A stretch of 64,000 nucleotides of DNA from Bradyrhizobium iriomotense (GCF_030160715.1 NZ_BSOW01000031.1:61272-125271), one strand, 5' to 3'. Counted from the first letter of the stretch, positions 27,812-37,350 are shown. Numbers and translations: made by a program. The notes: generated by a model not told the origin, from the letters alone.

Positions 27812-28558
27812 ATGACTAGCTTTTTCCGTTCTTTTTTGGCTGCGGTGATCCCGGCGGCGGCCATTTCACTCTGCCTCTCCGGCGCGTTCGCCCAATCGCC
27901 CACCCCGGCTCCGGCCACGTCCGCAAACCCCTCGCCGGCGCCGTCAACCTCGCCCTCCCCGGCCGCCAGCGCCTCGCCCTCACCGGCAACGTCCCCATCG
28001 CCGGCTCCGGCGGCCAGCGCCTCCCCCTCGGCCAGCCCGGCGGCGCCTCCGGCCGCAGCCGCGCCGCCGCCCGCCGCTGGTGCCCCCGTGCAGACCGCCG
28101 ACCCCTTCGGGCTCGAGACGACGCTGGAACCGAAGAAGGTCGTGATGGCCAAGGGCAGCGCCAACTGGGATTCCGCCTTCGATACGCTGATTGATTCGTT
28201 CAAGGCGCTGAACGCGCTTCTCGACAAGCAGGGCATCAAGCCCGCAGGCAATCCGATGATCGTCTACACCTCGACCGACGACACCGGCTTCACCTTCCTC
28301 GCCGAGATCCCGGTCGATCAGGATCCGAAAAACCTGGCCAAGGACATGAGCATCGGCAAGTCGCCGGAGGGCAAGGCGCTGAAGTTCGTCCATCGCGGCT
28401 CCTACGACAACATGGACAACACCTATGAGGCGATCACCAATCACCTCGACGACAAGAAGCTGGAAGCCAAGGACACCTTCATCGAGGAGTACCTCACCGA
28501 TCCCCTGAAGACGGCGGAGGACAAGCTCGTGATCAACGTCTACGTGCCGCTGAAGTGA
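27812..28558 (+). CDS. Exported protein with Pro/Ala/Ser-rich linker and GyrI-like domain
   Basis: This 248-residue protein has a signal peptide (about residues 1-27, ending SLCLSGAFAQ), then a low-complexity Pro/Ala/Ser linker (about residues 28-90, repeated SPSPA units), then a globular domain that resembles GyrI-like / AraC effector-binding domains (MIVYTSTDDTGFTFLAEIPV, KALKFVHRGSYDNMDNTYEAI, LVINVYVPLK at the end). GyrI-like domains are normally cytosolic ligand binders; here the signal peptide puts it in the periplasm. I chose ATG 27812 with GGGGAG upstream. Its stop overlaps the next gene (GTGA), so both are one operon. Function unknown. Confidence 0.85.
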   Translation: MTSFFRSFLAAVIPAAAISLCLSGAFAQSPTPAPATSANPSPAPSTSPSPAASASPSPATSPSPAPAASASPSASPAAPPAAAAPPPAAGAPVQTADPFGLETTLEPKKVVMAKGSANWDSAFDTLIDSFKALNALLDKQGIKPAGNPMIVYTSTDDTGFTFLAEIPVDQDPKNLAKDMSIGKSPEGKALKFVHRGSYDNMDNTYEAITNHLDDKKLEAKDTFIEEYLTDPLKTAEDKLVINVYVPLK

Positions 28559-29292
28559 GCGTGATGAAGAGCCCCGCGATCATCGCCGCTATCTTCGCCA
28601 CCGCGCTTGGCGCAACGCCCTTTTGCGCGCCCCTTGCGCTTGCCGACGATTTTCCGTCGGCGGTCTCGGTGAGCGGCGAGGCGAGCGTGTCGGCGGCGCC
28701 TGATCTCGCGCAGATCGACGCCGGCGTCGCAAATGACGCGAAGACTGCGAAAGAGGCCTCCGACGCCAACAACGCGGCGATGGGCAAGGTGCTGCTGGCC
28801 TTGAAGGGCGCAGGCATCGACGAGAAGGACTATCAGACCTCGCGCCTGTCGCTGCAGCCGCAATATGCGACCTCGTCCAAGACGTCGGAGCGCGCAACCA
28901 GCATCGTCAGCTTCCGCGCCAGCAACCGCGTCACCGTCAAGATCCGCGACGTGACCAAGGTGGCCAGCGTGATCGACACGCTGGTCGGCGCCGGCGCCAA
29001 TGATGTCGGCAACATTTCCTTCGAGGTCACGCAAGCCTCGAAACTGCTCGACGGTGCCCGCGAGCAGGCGCTCGCCGACGCCCGCCGCAAGGCCGAGATC
29101 TACGCCAAGGCCGCCGGCGTCACGCTCGGCGCACCCCTCAGCATCTCCGAAGGCGGCGGCCCGATGCCGCTGTTCAAGGGCCGCATCGCCGCTGCGCCAA
29201 TGGCCGCAGCGCCGGCACAGGTCGCTCCCGGCGAGGAGACGCTGTCGGTGACGGTAAATGTGAGCTGGGCAATCAAGCCGAAAGAGCAATAG
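28555..29292 (+). CDS. SIMPL (DUF541) domain exported protein
   Basis: This 245-residue periplasmic protein has a signal peptide (to about residue 30, PLALADDFP). The SIMPL/DUF541 domain shows VSVSGEASVSAAPDLAQIDAGV, DEKDYQTSRLSLQPQY and AREQALADARRKAEIYAKAAGV. Family members are beta-barrel or oligomeric periplasmic/outer-membrane-associated proteins of unclear role. The start is GTG 28555, overlapping the upstream stop; ATG 28564 is an alternative. It is coupled to the GyrI-like exported protein. Confidence 0.9.
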   Translation: MSVMKSPAIIAAIFATALGATPFCAPLALADDFPSAVSVSGEASVSAAPDLAQIDAGVANDAKTAKEASDANNAAMGKVLLALKGAGIDEKDYQTSRLSLQPQYATSSKTSERATSIVSFRASNRVTVKIRDVTKVASVIDTLVGAGANDVGNISFEVTQASKLLDGAREQALADARRKAEIYAKAAGVTLGAPLSISEGGGPMPLFKGRIAAAPMAAAPAQVAPGEETLSVTVNVSWAIKPKEQ

Positions 29293-29294
29293 CT

Positions 29295-29416
29295 CTCGTG
29301 TCCCGGACGCGCTGCGGCACGCAGTGACGCAGTGCAGAGCCGGGACCCACGCGCTGCCATCTGGGCCCCGGCTCAGCAGCGCATCACTGGCGTGCTGCGC
29401 TGCGTCCGGGGCACGA
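29295..29416. repeat. Palindromic repeat, family D
   Basis: The left end CTCGTGTCCCGGACGCGCTGC and right end GCTGCGTCCGGGGCACGA are inverted. It lies between convergent genes (SIMPL protein and MBL-fold hydrolase). Related copies are at 21259-21367 and 41301-41426. Confidence 0.8.
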
Positions 29417-29432
29417 ACCCGCTGACTGGATG

Positions 29433-30428
29433 CTAAATCTCCACCACCTGCCCCGGCTTCAGCGCCAGGAACCGCTCGCGCGGGATGTTCGCTGCATCCA
29501 GGGCTTCGAGCAGCGCCATGGCCGGTGCGTCGATGGCCTCATCGGTGAGCTGGAACGTGCCGTGGTGATGCGCCAGCGCGGCCTCTGCGCCGCAGTCCAA
29601 TAGCGCCTTCACGGCGTCTTCCGGATTCATGTGCTGCTCGCGCATGAACCAGCGCGGCTCGTAGGCGCCGATCGGCAGGATCGCGAGCCTTAAAGGTCCA
29701 TGCGCCTCGCCGACGCGGCGGAAATGCGTGCCTTCGCCATAGCCGGAATCGCAGACGACGTAGATCTTCCCCGCCGGCGTCTCCAGCACGAAGCTCGCCC
29801 ACAACGCCCTGTTACGATCGAACAGGCTGCGCGCCGACCAGTGCCGCGTCGGCACGAGATGCACGGCAATGCCGCCGCCGAGCTCGACGCGGTCGTGCCA
29901 GTCGAACGCCTCGGCGCGGATCGCGCCGTCGCGCTCACGCATGGTGAGATCATTGCCGAGCGGCGTGATGACGCGCGGGGCAAAGTTCTTGGCGAGCCGC
30001 GACAGCGTGGTGATGTCAAGATGGTCGTAGTGGCCATGCGAGACCAGCACGGCGTCGATCTTCGGCAGCTTGTCGAAGGCAATGCCGGGATCGTTGTGGC
30101 GCTTCGGCCCGGCCCAGCCCACCGGCGAGACCCGCGTTGACCAGACGGGATCGACGAGGACGTTGAGCCCGCCGGCCTGGATCAGCCAGCTCGCGTGCCC
30201 GACGAAGGACAGCCGCACCTTGCCGCCATCAACCGCCGCCGGTGGATAATCGGCATAGGGGCTTGGAACCCAGGCCGGCCACACCGACCGGTCGCGCTTG
30301 CCGCCGAATTGCCAGCGCAAGACCTCGCGGAGCGATTTTGGCGGGACCCCGTCGGGGTCGAAGAATTTTTCGCCGTCGAAATGATCGGACGGCGGGCCGG
30401 AATAGGTTTTGGTGGGACGGCGGCTCAT
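29433..30428 (-). CDS. MBL-fold metallo-hydrolase (UlaG/NAPE-PLD-like)
   Basis: This 331-residue metallo-beta-lactamase-fold hydrolase has the metal motif SHGHYDHLD plus a later metal Asp in CDSGYGEGTHF and His in LAHHHGTFQL. The N-terminal SGPPSDHFDGEKFFDPDG and WLIQAGGLNVLVDPVWSTRVSP match bacterial homologues of N-acylphosphatidylethanolamine phospholipase D and UlaG lactonases. The substrate is not determined. No signal peptide, so probably cytosolic. It is divergent from ffh, with 268 nt of non-coding DNA between. Confidence 0.9.
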   Translation of the reverse strand: MSRRPTKTYSGPPSDHFDGEKFFDPDGVPPKSLREVLRWQFGGKRDRSVWPAWVPSPYADYPPAAVDGGKVRLSFVGHASWLIQAGGLNVLVDPVWSTRVSPVGWAGPKRHNDPGIAFDKLPKIDAVLVSHGHYDHLDITTLSRLAKNFAPRVITPLGNDLTMRERDGAIRAEAFDWHDRVELGGGIAVHLVPTRHWSARSLFDRNRALWASFVLETPAGKIYVVCDSGYGEGTHFRRVGEAHGPLRLAILPIGAYEPRWFMREQHMNPEDAVKALLDCGAEAALAHHHGTFQLTDEAIDAPAMALLEALDAANIPRERFLALKPGQVVEI

Positions 30429-30696
30429 TTCGGGGCTCGATTGGCCTCAAAATGGGGAATTCCGCAAGGGTTTGCAGCTGGTGCCGCCCCTCAAAATGCC
30501 GGCATTTGGGCCGGTTTCCTTGACTTTTACGGCTTGCGGGGGTTAAAGGCCGGACCACTTCTCGGAAAGGCTTTCTTTTCGACCCGCCGACTGGCCCTGG
30601 AGGCCAGAGGTCAACGCCCGACAGCGCGATGCGCCCTCGGGCGCAAAGGTGTTTGGAAGATCGCATTCTTGGCGAGCAGGACAAAGGACGACTTCA

Positions 30697-32244
30697 TTGT
30701 TCGACAATCTGTCGGAAAGGCTTGGCGGCATCCTCGATCGTCTGACGGGGCGCGGTGCGCTGACTGAAAAGGACGTCGACGCCGCGATGCGCGAGGTGCG
30801 CCGCGCGCTGCTGGAAGCCGACGTTGCGCTCGAAGTGGTACGCAGCTTCACCGAGCGCGTGCGCGAGCAGGCGATCGGCGCCACCGTCGTGAAGTCGGTG
30901 ACGCCCGGCCAGATGGTGGTCAAGATCGTCCATGACGAGCTGATCAACACGCTCGGCGCCGAAGGTCAGACCATCGACGTGAATTCCGTGCCGCCGGTAC
31001 CGATCATGATGGTCGGCCTGCAGGGCTCCGGTAAGACAACAACCACTGCGAAGCTCGCCCGCCGCCTCGTCCAGCGCGACAAGCGCAAGGTGCTGATGGC
31101 TTCGCTTGACGTCTATCGCCCGGCGGCGATGGAGCAGCTCGCCGTGCTCGGCCGCGATCTCGACATTCCGACGCTACCGATCGTCGCGGGCCAGCAGCCG
31201 ACGCAGATTGCCAAGCGCGCGCTGGAGGCCGGCAAGCTCGGCGGCTACGACATCGTGCTGCTCGACACCGCAGGCCGCACCACGCTCGACGAAGAGATGA
31301 TGGCGGAGGCCGCCGCGATCAAGGCTGCCGCCAATCCGCACGAAGTGCTGCTGGTCGCGGATAGCCTCACGGGCCAGGACGCCGTGAACCTCGCACGCTC
31401 CTTTGATCAGCGCGTCGGCCTCACCGGCATCGTGCTGACGCGCGTCGACGGCGACGGCCGCGGCGGTGCTGCACTGTCAATGCGCGCGGTCACCGGCAAG
31501 CCGATCAAGCTGATCGGCACCGGCGAAAAGACCGACGCGCTGGAAGATTTCCACCCCGACCGTATCGCCGGCCGCATCCTCGGCATGGGCGACGTGGTCT
31601 CGCTGGTCGAACGGGCCGCCGCCAATATTGACGCTGAAAAGGCCGCGCGCACCGCCGAGCGGATGCGCAAGGGCCAGTTCGACCTTAACGACATGCGCGA
31701 GCAGCTCTCGCAGATGGCGAACATGGGCGGCATCAGCGGGCTGATGGGCATGATGCCCGGCATCTCCAAGATGAAGAACCAGATCGCCGCCGCCGGGATC
31801 GACGACAAGATCCTGAAGCGCCAGGTCGCGATCATCGATTCGATGACGCGCGAGGAGCGTCGGCACCCTGACCTGCTCAAGGCGAGCCGCAAGAAGCGCA
31901 TCGCCGCGGGAAGCGGCCAGAGCGTCGAGCACGTCAACAAGCTGCTCAAGATGCACCGGAACATGGCCGACGTGATGAAGGCCATGGGCTCGGGCAAGCG
32001 CGGCCCGCTCGCCGGCATCGCGCAGGCGATGGGCTTTGGCGGCGGCATGAAGATGCCTTCGCCGGAAGAGATGAAGGCGCTGCAGGAGAAGATGCAGAGC
32101 GGCGGCGGACAGGGCCTGCCGAATTTGCCGAAGGATCTGCCGCCCGGCCTTCGCAGCGGCCTGCCGAACCTTCCCGGACTGACCGGGCTGAGCGGCAAGC
32201 CGACGCTGCCGGGCCTCGGCGGTTTCCCGGGCAAGAAGAAATGA
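30697..32244 (+). CDS. ffh: Signal recognition particle protein Ffh
   Basis: This 515-residue SRP54 GTPase binds signal peptides and 4.5S RNA. The NG domain begins MFDNLSERLGGILDRLTG; G1 is GLQGSGKTTTTAKLA, followed by DVYRPAAMEQL, LLDTAGRT and TRVDGDGRGGAALS. The C-terminal M domain is Met/Gly-rich (GGISGLMGMMPGISKMKN) and ends in a Gly/Leu/Pro tail. The start is TTG 30697 with AAGGACG upstream; an ATG at 30649 would add a non-homologous extension. It heads the ffh-rpsP-rimM-trmD-rplS block. Confidence 0.96.
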   Translation: MFDNLSERLGGILDRLTGRGALTEKDVDAAMREVRRALLEADVALEVVRSFTERVREQAIGATVVKSVTPGQMVVKIVHDELINTLGAEGQTIDVNSVPPVPIMMVGLQGSGKTTTTAKLARRLVQRDKRKVLMASLDVYRPAAMEQLAVLGRDLDIPTLPIVAGQQPTQIAKRALEAGKLGGYDIVLLDTAGRTTLDEEMMAEAAAIKAAANPHEVLLVADSLTGQDAVNLARSFDQRVGLTGIVLTRVDGDGRGGAALSMRAVTGKPIKLIGTGEKTDALEDFHPDRIAGRILGMGDVVSLVERAAANIDAEKAARTAERMRKGQFDLNDMREQLSQMANMGGISGLMGMMPGISKMKNQIAAAGIDDKILKRQVAIIDSMTREERRHPDLLKASRKKRIAAGSGQSVEHVNKLLKMHRNMADVMKAMGSGKRGPLAGIAQAMGFGGGMKMPSPEEMKALQEKMQSGGGQGLPNLPKDLPPGLRSGLPNLPGLTGLSGKPTLPGLGGFPGKKK

Positions 32245-32344
32245 GGAATTCGTCGCGGGGGATCTCAACCGGTCTCGCGCGACGCGGAATACCAATCAAC
32301 CGAACAAAACGTACTTTGCAAACCGTACTTCGAAGGAGAACTGA

Positions 32345-32677
32345 ATGTCCGTCGTTATCCGCCTCGCCCGCGCAGGCACCAAGAAGCGTCCCGTCTATCA
32401 CGTCGTCGTCGCCGATTCGCGCTTCCCCCGCGATGGCCGCTTCATCGAGCGTCTCGGCTATTTCAACCCGCTGCTGCCGAAGGACAACGAGACCCGCCTG
32501 AAGCTTGACATGGAGAAGGTGAAGTCCTGGCTCGCCAAGGGCGCGCAGCCGTCGGACCGCGTGATGCGTTTCCTCGATGCCGCCGGCGTCAAGAAGCGCG
32601 AAGCGCGCAACAACCCCGAGAAGGCCGTGCCGCGCAAGGAGCGCAAGGCGCAGGCCGAAGCCGCCGCGAAGGGCTAA
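32345..32677 (+). CDS. rpsP: 30S ribosomal protein S16
   Basis: This 110-residue S16 begins MSVVIRLARAGTKKRPVYHVV, with FIERLGYFNPLLPKD and a C-terminal lysine/arginine/alanine-rich extension common in alphaproteobacteria. AAGGAGAA precedes the start. It lies 100 nt after ffh and 9 nt before rimM. Confidence 0.98.
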   Translation: MSVVIRLARAGTKKRPVYHVVVADSRFPRDGRFIERLGYFNPLLPKDNETRLKLDMEKVKSWLAKGAQPSDRVMRFLDAAGVKKREARNNPEKAVPRKERKAQAEAAAKG

Positions 32678-32686
32678 GGCTAGACC

Positions 32687-33244
32687 ATGTCGGCGCTGGT
32701 CTGCGTCGCGCGGATCGGCGCCGCGCATGGTGTGCGCGGTGCGGTCAAACTATGGACCTTCACCGAAGATCCGTTTGCCGTGCGCCGCTACGGTCCGCTT
32801 CTGGCCAAGGACGGCAAGCGCCAGTTCGAGGTCGCGACGGCGCGCGAGGCGAAAGACCATCTGGTCGCGACGTTCAAGGGCGTCACGACCCGCGATGAGG
32901 CCGAACGGCTCAACGGCATCGAGCTCTATGTCGCGCGCGAAAAGCTGCCCGCAACCGACGAGGACGAATATTACCACGCCGATCTGATCGGGCTCGCCGC
33001 CGTCACCACGGCCGGCGCTGCACTTGGCCGCGTGCTCGCGATCCATAATTTCGGCGCCGGGGACATCATCGAGATCGCCCCCCCGAAAGGCACGACGCTG
33101 CTGCTGCCGTTCTCCAATGCGGTGGTGCCGGAAGTCGACATCAACGGCGGCCGCGTCGTGATCGCGCTGCCGCAGGAGATCGACGGCGAGGACGAGAGCG
33201 AAGGTCTCTCCACGAGTCGTCCCGGCGAAGGCCGGGACCCATAA
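32687..33244 (+). CDS. rimM: Ribosome maturation factor RimM, with a repeat-derived C-terminus
   Basis: This 185-residue 16S rRNA processing factor binds S19 and helps assemble the 30S head. An N-terminal RimM barrel (CVARIGAAHGVRGAVKLWTF) is followed by a PRC-barrel (ADLIGLAAVTTAGAALGRV, LLPFSNAVVPEVDINGGRVV). The final ~9 residues (SRPGEGRDP) are encoded by the left arm of a family B palindromic repeat starting at 33216, which supplies the stop codon. The folded domains are complete before that. It is in operon with rpsP and trmD. Confidence 0.95.
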   Translation: MSALVCVARIGAAHGVRGAVKLWTFTEDPFAVRRYGPLLAKDGKRQFEVATAREAKDHLVATFKGVTTRDEAERLNGIELYVAREKLPATDEDEYYHADLIGLAAVTTAGAALGRVLAIHNFGAGDIIEIAPPKGTTLLLPFSNAVVPEVDINGGRVVIALPQEIDGEDESEGLSTSRPGEGRDP

Positions 33245-33335
33245 CCACAGGCTGTGGTTTTTGGCTAAGCTGATGGCCCCGACCATCGTAAAACTATCTG
33301 CGGTGGCTATGGGTCCCGGCCTGCGCCGGGACGAC
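33216..33335. repeat. Palindromic repeat, family B, overlapping the rimM 3' end
   Basis: The left end GTCGTCCCGGCGAAGGCC and right end GGCCTGCGCCGGGACGAC are inverted. Copies are at 25292-25430 and 49576-49702; this copy shares the TAACCACAGG and TGGGTCCCGG parts but has a different middle. It encodes the last residues of RimM and fills the rimM-trmD gap. Confidence 0.88.
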
Positions 33336-33352
33336 GGATTTCATAGGGCGCA

Positions 33353-34096
33353 ATGACGAACTCCTCACCCTGGCGCGCGACGGTGCTGACGCTGTTTCCG
33401 GAGATGTTTCCGGGACCGCTGGGCGTAAGCCTGGCTGGCCGGGCGCTGGCCACGGGTCTCTGGGAGCTCGAGGCGCGGGACATCCGGGCGTCTGCGACCG
33501 ATCGTCACCGTAGCGTCGACGACACGCCGGCCGGTGGCGGCCCGGGGATGGTGCTGCGGGCGGATGTCCTGGCAGCGGCCATCGATGCCGCCGCGATCGG
33601 CGAGGGTCGGCCAAAGCTCCTGATGAGCCCTCGTGGTCGGCCATTGACCCAGGCCCGCGTGATGGAGCTGGCACAGGGCCCCGGTCCCCTGATCGTCTGC
33701 GGCCGCTTCGAGGGGATCGACCAGCGGGTGATCGACGCTAGGGGCCTGGAAGAGGTCTCGATCGGCGATTACGTGCTCTCAGGCGGCGAAATCGCCGCCT
33801 TGGCGCTGATCGACGCCTGCGTCCGGCTGCTGCCGGGCGTGATGGGAAAAGAGGCTTCGGGAACCGAGGAAAGCTTCTCTGACGGTCTTCTGGAATACCC
33901 GCAATACACCCGTCCGCAGCTGTTTGAGGGAGTTCCGATCCCCCAGATCCTCACCTCCGGAGATCACGCCAAGGTTGCGGCTTGGCGGCGGGCCGAATCC
34001 GAGGCCCTGACGGCCGCCCGGCGGCCGGATTTGTGGGAAAAAGCCGCGAATCGGGCGATCGGCCAAAAAACGCCAAAAAACACGACAGACGGGTGA
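33353..34096 (+). CDS. trmD: tRNA (guanine-N1)-methyltransferase
   Basis: This 247-residue SPOUT methyltransferase makes m1G37 in tRNA with S-adenosylmethionine. Motifs are VLTLFPEMFPGPLGVSL, DDTPAGGGPGMVLRADV, CGRFEGIDQRVID (knot) and IGDYVLSGGEIAAL, followed by EYPQYTRPQLFEG. The C-terminal residues (AIGQKTPKNTTDG) are variable. Between rimM and trmD lies a family B repeat that interrupts what is normally a tight operon. Confidence 0.97.
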   Translation: MTNSSPWRATVLTLFPEMFPGPLGVSLAGRALATGLWELEARDIRASATDRHRSVDDTPAGGGPGMVLRADVLAAAIDAAAIGEGRPKLLMSPRGRPLTQARVMELAQGPGPLIVCGRFEGIDQRVIDARGLEEVSIGDYVLSGGEIAALALIDACVRLLPGVMGKEASGTEESFSDGLLEYPQYTRPQLFEGVPIPQILTSGDHAKVAAWRRAESEALTAARRPDLWEKAANRAIGQKTPKNTTDG

Positions 34097-34206
34097 CAAA
34101 CGCTCCCGCTTGCCTTATAGGAGCGGCCAAATCCGCAATGGCTGGATAGACGAATTTCGCGCAGCCCCCGTTTCTCAAGGCTGGGCGCGCCGATGGAGAT
34201 TTACCC

Positions 34207-34587
34207 ATGAACCTGATCAAGCAGCTCGAAAAAGAGCAATTCGACAAGCTCTCCGCCACCAAGGAGATTCCGGAATTCGCCCCCGGCGATACCGTGATCG
34301 TCAACGTGAAGGTCGTCGAAGGCGACCGCACCCGCGTGCAGGCCTATGAAGGCGTCTGCATCGGCCGTTCCGGCGGTGGCCTCAATGAGAGCTTCACCGT
34401 GCGCAAGATTTCCTACGGCGAGGGTGTCGAGCGCGTGTTCCCGCTGCTCTCCCCGATGATCGACTCGATCAAGGTGGTGCGTCGCGGCAAGGTGCGTCGC
34501 GCCAAGCTCTATTATCTGCGCAATCTCCGCGGCAAGTCGGCCCGCATCGTCGAGAAGCAGGACCGCGCGGCTGCCGTCAACGAGTAA
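34207..34587 (+). CDS. rplS: 50S ribosomal protein L19
   Basis: This 126-residue L19 begins MNLIKQLEKEQFDKLSATKEIPE, and FAPGDTVIVNVKVVEGDRTRVQ, IGRSGGGLNESFTVRKISYGEGVERVFPLLSP and KLYYLRNLRGKSARI are diagnostic. It is last in the ribosomal block and ends in a strong terminator 28 nt after the stop codon. Confidence 0.98.
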   Translation: MNLIKQLEKEQFDKLSATKEIPEFAPGDTVIVNVKVVEGDRTRVQAYEGVCIGRSGGGLNESFTVRKISYGEGVERVFPLLSPMIDSIKVVRRGKVRRAKLYYLRNLRGKSARIVEKQDRAAAVNE

Positions 34588-34610
34588 TCTTCGCAACAGG
34601 CAGATCGACA

Positions 34611-34643
34611 AAAAGCGCGGAGCTCGGCTCCGCGCTTTTTTGT
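34611..34643 (+). terminator. Intrinsic terminator after rplS
   Basis: GCGCGGAGC (34615-34623) and GCTCCGCGC (34627-34635) form a perfect 9-bp stem with a 3-nt loop, followed by T6. Confidence 0.93.
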
Positions 34644-34670
34644 TTGCCGGGCAGCCGGTCTTCGTTCTCA

Positions 34671-34748
34671 TCATTGCGAGCGGAGCGAAGCAATCCAGAC
34701 TGTCTCAGCGGATGCATCCCTGGATTGCTTCGCTCCGCTCGCAATGAC
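34671..34748. repeat. Palindromic repeat, family C
   Basis: TCATTGCGAGCGGAGCGAAG and CTTCGCTCCGCTCGCAATGA form a near-perfect long hairpin with inner arms AATCCAGA and TGGATTG. It is close in sequence to 12295-12381. It lies between the rplS terminator and a small AT-richer region before leuC. Confidence 0.88.
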
Positions 34749-34797
34749 GAACTTGAGGCTCTCGCGATTTCGTCGCGCTATGCTATATACGAATAGA

Positions 34798-34926
34798 ATG
34801 TTTCCAGATCTGACCATCTTCGCACCCATCAAGCGCATCGTCATCGACGATCGCTCGCGGCTGCCTGGCCGGTTCTTCGGACGCTTTGCGACCTCGGCAA
34901 CCTCAGAGCTTAGGCGCGCAGCTTAG
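34798..34926 (+). CDS. Possible small ORF (42 codons) before leuC
   Basis: MFPDLTIFAPIKRIVIDDRS begins a 42-codon frame with a stop at 34924. It has no clear ribosome-binding site and no family I recognise; it is not leucine-rich, so it is not an obvious attenuation leader peptide. Its stop lies inside the loop of a 7-bp hairpin (34916-34936). It may be spurious. Confidence 0.2.
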   Translation: MFPDLTIFAPIKRIVIDDRSRLPGRFFGRFATSATSELRRAA

Positions 34927-34936
34927 AACGCTGCGC
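34916..34936 (+). promoter_or_regulatory. Hairpin in the leuC leader region
   Basis: GCGCAGC (34916-34922) and GCTGCGC (34930-34936) form a perfect 7-bp stem with a 7-nt loop, followed by TGACGTTTTG. A second small stem (GCGCG/CGCGC) follows at about 34957-34971. They lie 30-90 nt before the leuC start. A regulatory role is only a possibility. Confidence 0.3.
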
Positions 34937-35002
34937 TGACGTTTTGTTGCCCCGCGCGTAAGGCGCGCTTTCGCTCACACAATAGTCCCGGAGCTCACGC
35001 TC

Positions 35003-36409
<1,407 letters not shown>

Positions 36410-36507
36410 GCCACTCCCGCGCAATTCTAACGATCAAGGCAAGCGTGCCTTAAGCGGCATGCCGCAAGACTTCATCCTCGCGACGAGTTCGCGAGGATGA
36501 AGAGGCG

Positions 36508-36717
36508 ATGGCCAACAAGCCTGAATATGTCGATCTCATCAGCGATGCGACGCGCCAACATCGCCGGCGCGCGGCGCCGTTGCGCGTCGTCGCCAAGCCC
36601 GAGGTCGAGGAGACCTCGCGCCTCAGCCGCTGGCCGCCGGCGATGTTTCGGCAATGGAAGCTCGACAATCTGATGCGCTGGAAGTCTGCATCCTGGAAGC
36701 TCAGGGATTGGCTCTGA
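36508..36717 (+). CDS. Small conserved-looking hypothetical protein
   Basis: This 69-residue basic, Trp-rich protein (MANKPEYVDLISDATRQHRR at the N-terminus; RWPPAMFRQWKLDNLMRWKS near the C-terminus) has no signal peptide. A good ribosome-binding site (AAGAGG, 8 nt upstream) and a clean terminator 20 nt after its stop support a real gene. I do not recognise the family. It lies 98 nt after leuC. Confidence 0.7.
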   Translation: MANKPEYVDLISDATRQHRRRAAPLRVVAKPEVEETSRLSRWPPAMFRQWKLDNLMRWKSASWKLRDWL

Positions 36718-36735
36718 GCTGACGTAGCGCAAGCC

Positions 36736-36763
36736 AAGGGCGCCTCGCGGGCGCCCTTTTCGT
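36736..36763 (+). terminator. Intrinsic terminator after the 69-residue protein gene
   Basis: AAGGGCGCC (36736-36744) and GGCGCCCTT (36750-36758) form a 9-bp stem, followed by TTCGTTT. It probably also ends leuC transcripts. Confidence 0.85.
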
Positions 36764-36783
36764 TTCAGCCGTTGCGCCTCACA

Positions 36784-37350
36784 TCACCAATAGCGGTACG
36801 GCCGGTGCCAATGGTGCCAGCGATGCCAATGGTGCCAGCGGCAGACGCGGCGCGGGCCCCAATGGGTCCAGATCACCCGACAGCGGCGCGGATAGCTGTA
36901 ATAGGGATAGTAGCCGCCGTAATAGTAGCGCCGATGGAAGTGGCGATAACCGTAATAGGGACGATAGCCCAAATGACGGTGATAGCCGCCGTAACGGACG
37001 CCGCCATAACGATAGCCGCCGCCGTGAAAGGCTGGCGCGGCACGAAAGCCACCACCGTGGAAGCCACCGAAACGCGCTCCACCACCGCCGTGAAAGCCAC
37101 CACCGCCGTGAAAGCCTCCGCCACCGTGAAAACCTCCACCACCACGGAAGCCGCCCCCACCACCACCGTGACGGACCTGCGTGACCATGTCGTCGGCAGC
37201 GGCTTTCGCCGCGGGCGAGGCGACCGGATTGATCAGGGTCAGCGCCTCGGCGCGCTGCGCAGTCCCTGCCGACAGCACCAGCGCTGCCGCGGCCGCAAGC
37301 CCGAACAAGCGGATCACGCCTGCCTGGGGATCAAGACTCCTCAGCATCAA
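36784..37350 (-). CDS. Exported Gly/His/Tyr-rich repeat protein
   Basis: This 188-residue protein has an export signal (hydrophobic GVIRLFGLAAAAALVLSAGT, cleavage near AQRAEA). ALTLINPVASPAAKAAADDM follows, then GGGGFHGGGG repeats (about residues 62-95), a Tyr/Gly/His/Arg-rich stretch and a C-terminal WHHWHRW repeat. The RRCRVIWTHWGPRRVCRWH segment has two Cys. It is not a recognised enzyme; composition suggests a cell-surface or periplasmic metal- or polymer-binding protein. It shares the LINP/Trp-His layout with the gene at 37939-38160. It converges with the 69-residue gene. Confidence 0.8.
   Translation of the reverse strand: MMLRSLDPQAGVIRLFGLAAAAALVLSAGTAQRAEALTLINPVASPAAKAAADDMVTQVRHGGGGGGFRGGGGFHGGGGFHGGGGFHGGGGARFGGFHGGGFRAAPAFHGGGYRYGGVRYGGYHRHLGYRPYYGYRHFHRRYYYGGYYPYYSYPRRCRVIWTHWGPRRVCRWHHWHRWHHWHRPYRYW
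36805..36840. repeat. Tandem repeat encoding the WHHWHR C-terminal motif
   Basis: A unit of about 18 nt (TGCCAATGGTGCCAGCGA) occurs twice in tandem within the coding region of the exported Gly/His/Tyr-rich protein, giving the repeated Trp-His pairs at its C-terminus. Confidence 0.75.
37085..37170. repeat. Tandem repeat encoding GGGGFH units
   Basis: Imperfect 18-nt units (CCACCGCCGTGAAAGCCA type) are repeated about four times within the same coding region, giving the GGGGFH repeats. This is a coding microsatellite-like repeat, not a CRISPR: there are no spacers. Confidence 0.8.

Noticed and set aside
37085..37170. Short regular repeats that might suggest a CRISPR
   Set aside because: The units are in-frame coding repeats (GGGGFH) without unique spacers.
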